Positions 25,251-29,768 of a DNA stretch of 29,768 nucleotides are shown here, one piece after another. This stretch comes from DATAES01 sp036257895 (lineage in GTDB: Bacteria > Actinomycetota > Acidimicrobiia > Acidimicrobiales > JACDCH01). The translations under genes were made by a program, and so were the position numbers. The notes beneath the pieces were generated by a model. That model did not search any database and was not told the origin of the DNA. It saw only the letters and a program-made list of their open reading frames with translations. The stretch is from the NCBI GenBank assembly GCA_036257895.1, contig DATAES010000269.1, forward strand, positions 1-29,768, written 5' to 3'. Within the stretch, counting starts at the first letter, position 1, and each line of letters begins with the position of its first letter.

Positions 25251-25265
25251 GAGAACAGTGTTCTC
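25251..25265 (-). promoter_or_regulatory. Putative operator, copy 4 (GAGAACAGTGTTCTC on +)
   Basis: The best palindrome of the set: arms GAGAACA and TGTTCTC with a one-base centre, 41 bp before the P450 ATG in the divergent gap with the LLM gene at 25330. On the minus strand TTGACG (25285-25280) lies 17 nt before AACACT (25262-25257), so the palindrome would cover a plausible -10 box of the P450 operon. Confidence 0.65.
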
Positions 25266-25329
25266 GATATTGAGATCGACGTCAACGCATCCCGCGAATC
25301 ACCAACGTGCGACCCCGTAAGGTGACGAC

Positions 25330-26313
25330 ATGTCGATGTTCACGATGCGCTTCGACATGCGCGCCCCGGACACCGGCGCACCGAGCACAGAGCTGTATGC
25401 GGCTGCGCTCGAGATGGCGTCGTGGGCCGAACAACGCGGCTGTCTGAGCGCGATCCTCTGCGAGCACCACGGGTCGGAAGACGGTTACCTGCCGGCGCCC
25501 ATGATCCTGGCCAGCGCGATGGCGGCTCGCACGACGACACTCCCGATCACGATCGCGATCGTCACGTTGCCGCTGTACAACCCTGTGCGACTTGCCGAGG
25601 AGATGGCAGTTCTCGACATCATCAGCAACGGCCGTGTCAGTTACGTCGCGGCGATCGGCTACCGGCCGGTCGAGTACGAGATGTACGACGTCGACTTCAC
25701 GCGCAGGGGCAGCATCGCCGAGGAGTCGTTCGCCGTCCTGCTGCAGGCGAAGTCGGGTGAGCCGTTCGAGCGCGACGGCCGTCGCTTCACTGTCACGCCG
25801 CCTCCCGCAACACCGGGAGGACCGATGGTGGCGTGGGGTGGAGGCAGCGCCGCCGCGGCGCGTCGAGCCGGGCGCTTCGGTGTCGCGTTCCTCGCGCAAG
25901 GTGGTCCGAGTGATCTGCACATCGAGTACGAGCAGGCCGCGCACGCTGCCGGCCACGAGCCCGTCCTGTGCTACGTGCCGTCGACGGACACACCCACCAC
26001 CGTCTTCGTCGCCGAGGACGTCGACCGAGCGTGGAACGAGCTCGGCCCCTATCTCATGCACGATGTCCGGACCTATGCGAGCTGGAACGAAGGCGATCGC
26101 GACACCGCCAGCCTGTCGTTCGTCTCGACGGCCGAAGAGCTGCGCGCCGAGAACCGAACTCATCGCATCCTCGGCGTCGACGAAGCGATCGAGTTCGTGC
26201 GGACGGGCCAGCCGTTGCAACTGCACCCACTGATCGGAGGCCTGCCTCCCGACATCGCGTGGCGCTACCTCGAAGCCGCGGTCGACAAGGTCGTCCAGCA
26301 GGTCCCCGGGTGA
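25330..26313 (+). CDS. LLM-class flavin-dependent oxidoreductase
   Basis: A 327-aa luciferase-like protein. MFTMRFDMRAP opens the barrel; CEHHGSEDGYLPAPMILASAMAART (about 38-62, split by position), LPLYNPVRLAEEMAVLDIISNGRV and GGGSAAAARRAGRFG are family landmarks. AAGGTG lies 7 nt before the ATG. It is divergent from the P450 operon and overlaps the next LLM gene as GTGA. Such enzymes reduce or oxygenate cyclic ketones and related compounds with FMN or F420; which of these applies here is not visible. Confidence 0.9.
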   Translation: MSMFTMRFDMRAPDTGAPSTELYAAALEMASWAEQRGCLSAILCEHHGSEDGYLPAPMILASAMAARTTTLPITIAIVTLPLYNPVRLAEEMAVLDIISNGRVSYVAAIGYRPVEYEMYDVDFTRRGSIAEESFAVLLQAKSGEPFERDGRRFTVTPPPATPGGPMVAWGGGSAAAARRAGRFGVAFLAQGGPSDLHIEYEQAAHAAGHEPVLCYVPSTDTPTTVFVAEDVDRAWNELGPYLMHDVRTYASWNEGDRDTASLSFVSTAEELRAENRTHRILGVDEAIEFVRTGQPLQLHPLIGGLPPDIAWRYLEAAVDKVVQQVPG

Positions 26314-27191
26314 CACCTGCCTTCCATCTGTTCCTTCCGCAGATGCGCATGTCACACGATGCGATCGTGGACCGCGCGCGCACGGCGGAAGCCGCCGGGT
26401 TCGAAGGCATCGCCTTCATGGACCATCTCGCGCCCCCGCTGGCGGACGACCAGGACATGTGGGAGGCGATGACGGTGGCCGGCTGGGTGCTCGCACGGAC
26501 GACCTCCCTCACCGGCGGCCACCTCGTGTTGTGCGACGCCTTTCGACACCCCGCGGTGCTCGCCCGCCAGGTCACGTCCCTCGACCATGCGTCGGGCGGC
26601 CGGTTCGAGCTGGGTATCGGCTGGGGATCTGTCCCGGCCGAACTGGCGACATTCGGCACCGGCTCGACGGAGGCGCCCGAACGCGTGCGCCGGCTCGGCG
26701 AATCGCTCGCCATCATGCGTGCGCTGTGGGCGGGTGACGTCGTCAACTTCCAGGGCGAACACTTCACGCTCGTGGGCGCGCAGCAACGTCCGCTGCCGAC
26801 GAGGCGAGTCCCCATCACGATCGGCGGGACGGGCAAGCGCACACTCGCGCTCGTGCGCGAGTTCGCGGATTGGTGGAACGTCCCGCTGCACCAACTCGAC
26901 CGGATCGACGACCGCCGCAGCGAAGCGGGAAGCGCGCGGGTCTCGGTGCAGCAGATGGTCGCATTGGTGCCCTCGGATTCTGAGCGCGCCGAGGTCACAG
27001 CCATGGCGATGCGTCGCTTCGGCGGGATGAAGCCGGTGATCGGCAGCGCCGGCGAGCTCGTCGATCACTTCGCCGGCATGCACGCGCGGGGAGTCGACCG
27101 GTTCTACGTGTGGTTCGCCGACTTCGCACCGGTCCCCACACTGCAACGCTTTGCCGAAGTCATCGACTCGACATCGGCGGCGTCCTCGTAG
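26310..27191 (+). CDS. LLM-class flavin-dependent oxidoreductase
   Basis: A 293-aa luciferase-like protein starting at the GTG at 26310, which overlaps the stop of the previous LLM gene. TPAFHLFLPQMR begins the barrel; AAGFEGIAFMDHLAPP, HLVLCDAFRHPAVLARQV, GRFELGIGWGS and GEHFTLVGAQQRPLP are typical of the family. The longer frame upstream only shadows the previous gene. The translational coupling suggests the two LLM proteins work together or as a heteromer. The final codons belong to the first copy of a 21-bp tandem duplication. Confidence 0.9.
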   Translation: MTPAFHLFLPQMRMSHDAIVDRARTAEAAGFEGIAFMDHLAPPLADDQDMWEAMTVAGWVLARTTSLTGGHLVLCDAFRHPAVLARQVTSLDHASGGRFELGIGWGSVPAELATFGTGSTEAPERVRRLGESLAIMRALWAGDVVNFQGEHFTLVGAQQRPLPTRRVPITIGGTGKRTLALVREFADWWNVPLHQLDRIDDRRSEAGSARVSVQQMVALVPSDSERAEVTAMAMRRFGGMKPVIGSAGELVDHFAGMHARGVDRFYVWFADFAPVPTLQRFAEVIDSTSAASS

Positions 27192-27212
27192 CCCTCGGCG
27201 GCGTCCTCCTAG
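27174..27212 (+). repeat. 21-bp-spaced tandem duplication across the LLM stop codon
   Basis: TCGGCGGCGTCCTCGTAG (27174-27191) and TCGGCGGCGTCCTCCTAG (27195-27212) differ at one base. The first copy ends in the stop codon of the LLM gene; the second is untranslated and abuts the IS-like end. It may be a slippage product or a scar of the insertion. Confidence 0.6.
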
Positions 27213-27546
27213 TGTCCTGTAAGGAAGATCCGTTGAAGAATCTTCGGTGATCGGGAATTTTCTCGGTGGGTCGCGTTCGTTCAGTGTTGTCGGCCAACAT
27301 CGGAGGGACACCACGGCACGTCGCGGACGACCGGCCGTTGAGATCAGCTTGAGCGCCGAGGAGCGCAAGACGTTGGAGCGTTGGACGCGCCGGCATAGTT
27401 CGTCGCAGGCGTTGGCGTTGCGCAGCCGGATCGTGTTGGCGTGCGCGGCGGGGAAGACGAACAGCAAGATCGGAACGGAGTTGCGCGTGCATCCGACGAC
27501 GGCGGCGAAGTGGCGTCGTCGGTTCGCCGCCGACCGTCTCGATGGT
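27211..27546 (+). mobile_element. Remnant of an IS630-type insertion sequence
   Basis: AGTGTCCTGTAAGG (from 27211), next to a TA, looks like an IS630-family end and is followed by a short inverted repeat (GAAGAT 27224-27229 / ATCTTC 27240-27245) and then a truncated transposase. No matching right-hand inverted end (ACAGGACACT) is visible downstream, so only the left part remains. The inverted repeat could also act as a weak terminator for the LLM operon. Confidence 0.6.
27313..27546 (+). pseudogene. Truncated IS630-family transposase, HTH part only
   Basis: About 78 codons that read (x)ARRGRPAVEISLSAEERK... through a helix-turn-helix (LACAAGKTNSKIGTELRVHPTTAAKWRRRF) and stop resembling a transposase after ADRLDG. 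GGAGGG at 27302-27307 is correctly placed, but the expected ATG is ACG at 27313-27315, so the start codon appears lost. The catalytic DDE domain is missing: the frame runs on into unrelated, Pro/Arg/Ser-rich sequence and then into the membrane-protein gene. It is therefore an inactive relic. Confidence 0.75.
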
Positions 27547-27729
27547 CGTGCTGAGTGCGCCCCGTCCGGGGGCGGCGCGCACTATCGAGGTAGCCGTCGA
27601 CCGGGAAGGTCTCCCATCCCGCCGCCTCCTTCCAGCCATCGCAGCCGTAAGCATGGTCCCTACTCTTCGCGGTGCTGCGACGTTGTTTACGATCGTGCTG
27701 TGGGGCGGCGATGGGGGGAATCGACTCTT
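27547..27729 (+). other. Non-coding stretch before the membrane-protein gene
   Basis: No protein-like sequence is seen in any frame that I would trust. It has a small GC hairpin (CCCCG-TC-CGGGG near 27560-27571) and probably the promoter of the following gene. GGGGGGAA at 27713-27720 is the likely ribosome binding site for the GTG at 27730. Confidence 0.4.
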
Positions 27730-29304
27730 GTGTCGCGCCGGACCATCGGTGCCGTCGCTGGTATCGCGGTCGTGGGCTTGATGCTTCGGGTCGCCACCGT
27801 GTCGCGCTCGATCGAGATCGTCGACCGGTTGTTCATCTCCGATGATGCGTACTACACGCTGACCATCGCCCGGTCGATCGCCCACGGGCATGGCCCGACG
27901 ACCGATGGTCACACGCTGACGAGCGGTTTCCAGCCGCTGCTGGGTTTCTTGATGGTGCCGGTGTTCTGGTTGACCGACAATCCCGACACCGCCCTTCGAG
28001 TCGACCTGGTGCTGTTGGTGCTCGTCGATACCGCCACGATCGTGGTGTTGGCGTGGTTGGCGTACCGGTTGGCCGGTCCGGTGGCGGCCGTGGCGGCCGC
28101 GGCGATGTGGGCGATCTCGCCGCTGGCGATTTCGATGGCTGCGGGTGGGCTGGAGACGTCGCTGGCCATCTTCTTGGATGTGGCGCTGGTGGCGGTGTGG
28201 ATCTATGCGGCGGATCGGCCCACGACGCGACGGTGGGTGGTTGTCGGGGTCGTCGCCGGGCTGACCGTACTGGCACGGGTTGACGCGTTGTTGCTCGTCG
28301 GTCTGCTCGGGGCGTTGCAGTTGTGGCGCGGCCCACGCCACCGACTTGTACCGGCGGCCGTCGGGTTGGCGGTGGTGGTCGTGCCGTGGTGGGCGTGGTG
28401 CACGGTTCGATTGGGCACGCCCGTTCCGACCAGCGGGCCCGCCGCCCACGAGCTTCTGCGGCGATTGGCTTTCTCGGGCGAGACCTTCGCTCGCATTGCG
28501 GGGACGGTCACGAGAGGTCCGTTCGGCTTGTGGCCGGGCCTACGCAGCATGCTCGACGACCACCCGGGATACGGCGTGGTCGTGTTCTGGGCTGCGTTCG
28601 CCGGGTTCCTGGCTTCGGCCTGGTGGTGGGGCCGGCGCCGGTCGGGACCGGTAGTTGCGGCAGCGGCGTTACCCGTGTTCGCCGCAGGTTTGATGCTCTT
28701 CTACGCGTGGTTCGGCGTCTACTACTACTTCGTGCGCTACCTCGCGCCGGCGGCGTGCGTCGTCACGATTGTGGTCGCGGTCGCGATCGGTCATCTTGTG
28801 GACCGCGCCGCGAGCCACCCGCGCCTCGCGCTCGGGCTGGTGGCGCTTCTGGCGGTCGCGATTCTCGTGGTCGCGGGGCGCCCTACTGTGCACGGCTTCA
28901 CCACGACCACCACGTCCTCCGATGGATTCGACGCACTGACAGGATTTCGCCCCGACGCACGCGCAATCGTTGCGGCCGCGCCCGAGGGGAGCACCGTCGG
29001 CTCGTGGCAGAGCGGCGCGGTCGGTTATTACGCGGACGGACAGATCACCGTCGTCAACCTCGATGGAGTCGTGAATCCGGACGCCGCCGACGCCGTGCGA
29101 ACGAACCATACGGTCGAGTACGTACGTGACCAGCACATCGAGTGGTTGGCCGACGCCGAGTTGATACTCGTGAAGTTTTACGTCGACTCCCGGACGCAGG
29201 TTCGGCCTCCACCGTCCATGAACCCGGTCGTCAGGCTGGCACCAACGCCGCAGTGGTTCCCACAGTGGTACCAACTCGCACGCATCGATTGGGACGGTGA
29301 ATAG
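27730..29304 (+). CDS. Polytopic membrane protein, predicted GT-C-type glycosyltransferase
   Basis: A 524-aa integral membrane protein from the GTG at 27730. After the first hydrophobic helix comes ISDDAYYTLTIARSIAHGHG with a DD pair and then TSGFQPLLG; an acidic DD/DE pair in the first external loop and an N/S-G-F-x-P-L motif are features of the GT-C fold (PMT/ArnT-like). About ten hydrophobic segments follow, then a C-terminal soluble domain with GSWQSGAVGYYADG and VVNLDGVVN, typical of this uncharacterised family. It would use a polyprenyl-linked sugar at the outer face of the membrane. The family call is from motif memory; donor and acceptor are unknown. It is not related to the catabolic island. 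Confidence 0.75.
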   Translation: MSRRTIGAVAGIAVVGLMLRVATVSRSIEIVDRLFISDDAYYTLTIARSIAHGHGPTTDGHTLTSGFQPLLGFLMVPVFWLTDNPDTALRVDLVLLVLVDTATIVVLAWLAYRLAGPVAAVAAAAMWAISPLAISMAAGGLETSLAIFLDVALVAVWIYAADRPTTRRWVVVGVVAGLTVLARVDALLLVGLLGALQLWRGPRHRLVPAAVGLAVVVVPWWAWCTVRLGTPVPTSGPAAHELLRRLAFSGETFARIAGTVTRGPFGLWPGLRSMLDDHPGYGVVVFWAAFAGFLASAWWWGRRRSGPVVAAAALPVFAAGLMLFYAWFGVYYYFVRYLAPAACVVTIVVAVAIGHLVDRAASHPRLALGLVALLAVAILVVAGRPTVHGFTTTTTSSDGFDALTGFRPDARAIVAAAPEGSTVGSWQSGAVGYYADGQITVVNLDGVVNPDAADAVRTNHTVEYVRDQHIEWLADAELILVKFYVDSRTQVRPPPSMNPVVRLAPTPQWFPQWYQLARIDWDGE

Positions 29305-29337
29305 CGCCCAACGAGCACTCGCGCCCACCTGCGCCAC

Positions 29338-29768
29338 CTAGACCTTGATGGCCTGATCCGCCACGCGTCGTCGTAGCCGTGAGCGTTCCAACAGCGCTTC
29401 GGCAAACAGCGAGACGAGAACACCGATTGCGCCGAGGATGGTGATGTCGAGGAGATACGCGAGCACGGTGTCGTACAACGCATAACTCGGAGAAAAGGAC
29501 CATCCCGTCGCGATGGTCTCGCTGGCCCAATGCAGTGCAAGCAATGTGACTGCGAGCCACACCACGACCAAGCGCGTCGAGAGCGCTGGCACGCGAATTC
29601 TCAGCGCGAGAACGGGCAGGAGCCAAGCCGCGGACCAAGGCGATGTGTAGAGCGCAATGGCCAACCAAGCTGCAATTGCGGCGGCGACGGGGGTCGCCGG
29701 ATCGGTGTCCTGGCTCCAAGTCACAATGAGGAAGGCGGCGGCGAAGACGGCTACCACCACCGCCAACA
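29338..29768 (-). CDS. Membrane protein, C-terminal part (runs off the right edge)
   Basis: The minus-strand frame is open from the window edge to the stop at 29338, about 143 codons. It has four or so hydrophobic segments (for example VVVAVFAAAFLIV, AAIAAWLAIALY, LVVVWLAVTLLAL, ILGAIGVLVSLFAEALL) and a basic C-terminal tail (RSRLRRRVADQAIKV). The first codon in the window is not a convincing start, so the N-terminus lies outside. I do not recognise the family; proximity to the GT-C-like gene suggests another cell-envelope protein. It is convergent with that gene, 33 bp away. Confidence 0.6.
   Translation of the reverse strand, partial: LAVVVAVFAAAFLIVTWSQDTDPATPVAAAIAAWLAIALYTSPWSAAWLLPVLALRIRVPALSTRLVVVWLAVTLLALHWASETIATGWSFSPSYALYDTVLAYLLDITILGAIGVLVSLFAEALLERSRLRRRVADQAIKV

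Noticed and set aside
27247..29304. One 685-aa protein joining a DNA-binding domain to a membrane protein.
   Set aside because: The transposase part has lost its start codon and stops resembling a transposase after residue 78; GTG 27730 with GGGGGGAA upstream gives a normal membrane protein.

Overview
The window is GC-rich, densely packed bacterial DNA with many GTG/TTG starts and 4-bp start/stop overlaps. Several genes resemble mycobacterial and rhodococcal catabolic proteins: a KshB-like reductase, a FadD3-like ligase, paired FadE-type acyl-CoA dehydrogenases, and LLM oxidoreductases of the kind that often use F420. This points to an actinobacterium (Actinomycetota). The class cannot be fixed from sequence alone; an acidimicrobial or mycobacterial relative is the best guess. 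I saw no rRNA, tRNA or CRISPR array.

Positions 1-27191 form one catabolic island. Left part: a leftward operon (CoA ligase, SDR, Rieske oxygenase alpha subunit, 110-aa protein, truncated TetR regulator; 4282 to 1) is divergent from a rightward flavin/2Fe-2S oxygenase reductase (4369-5400). Next comes a leftward operon of amidohydrolase, FadD3-like ligase and 4CL-like ligase (9609 to 5391). Further right lies a leftward transport operon: solute-binding lipoprotein, a single-polypeptide LivH-LivM-LivG fusion, LivF, then an LLM oxidoreductase (15581 to 9760). Then come a leftward group of CMD-family protein, ACAD10/11-like kinase and zinc-free MDR reductase (18412 to 15779) and a divergent rightward group of an NTF2-like protein plus an acyl-CoA dehydrogenase pair (18458-20977). 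A leftward operon of P450, a second acyl-CoA dehydrogenase pair and a crotonase (25210 to 20990) runs convergent to it. Two overlapping LLM oxidoreductases (25330-27191) close the island.

Read together, the genes suggest uptake of an organic acid or alicyclic/aromatic compound by an ABC transporter, activation by three CoA ligases, oxidation by Rieske, P450 and flavin-dependent enzymes, and beta-oxidation-like steps by two heteromeric dehydrogenases, a crotonase and an SDR. No thiolase is present, so the pathway must be completed elsewhere. The substrate cannot be read from the sequence.

The most interesting signal is a 15-bp imperfect palindrome, GAGAAYNNYRTTMTY, present in the same orientation just upstream of the first gene of four separate leftward operons (4345, 9630, 15671, 25251). 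It looks like the operator of one regulator, possibly the truncated TetR protein at the left edge, tying the island into one regulon.

From 27192 onward the content changes: a broken IS630-type transposase fragment, a GT-C-like membrane protein and the end of another membrane protein. This looks like the right boundary of the island.
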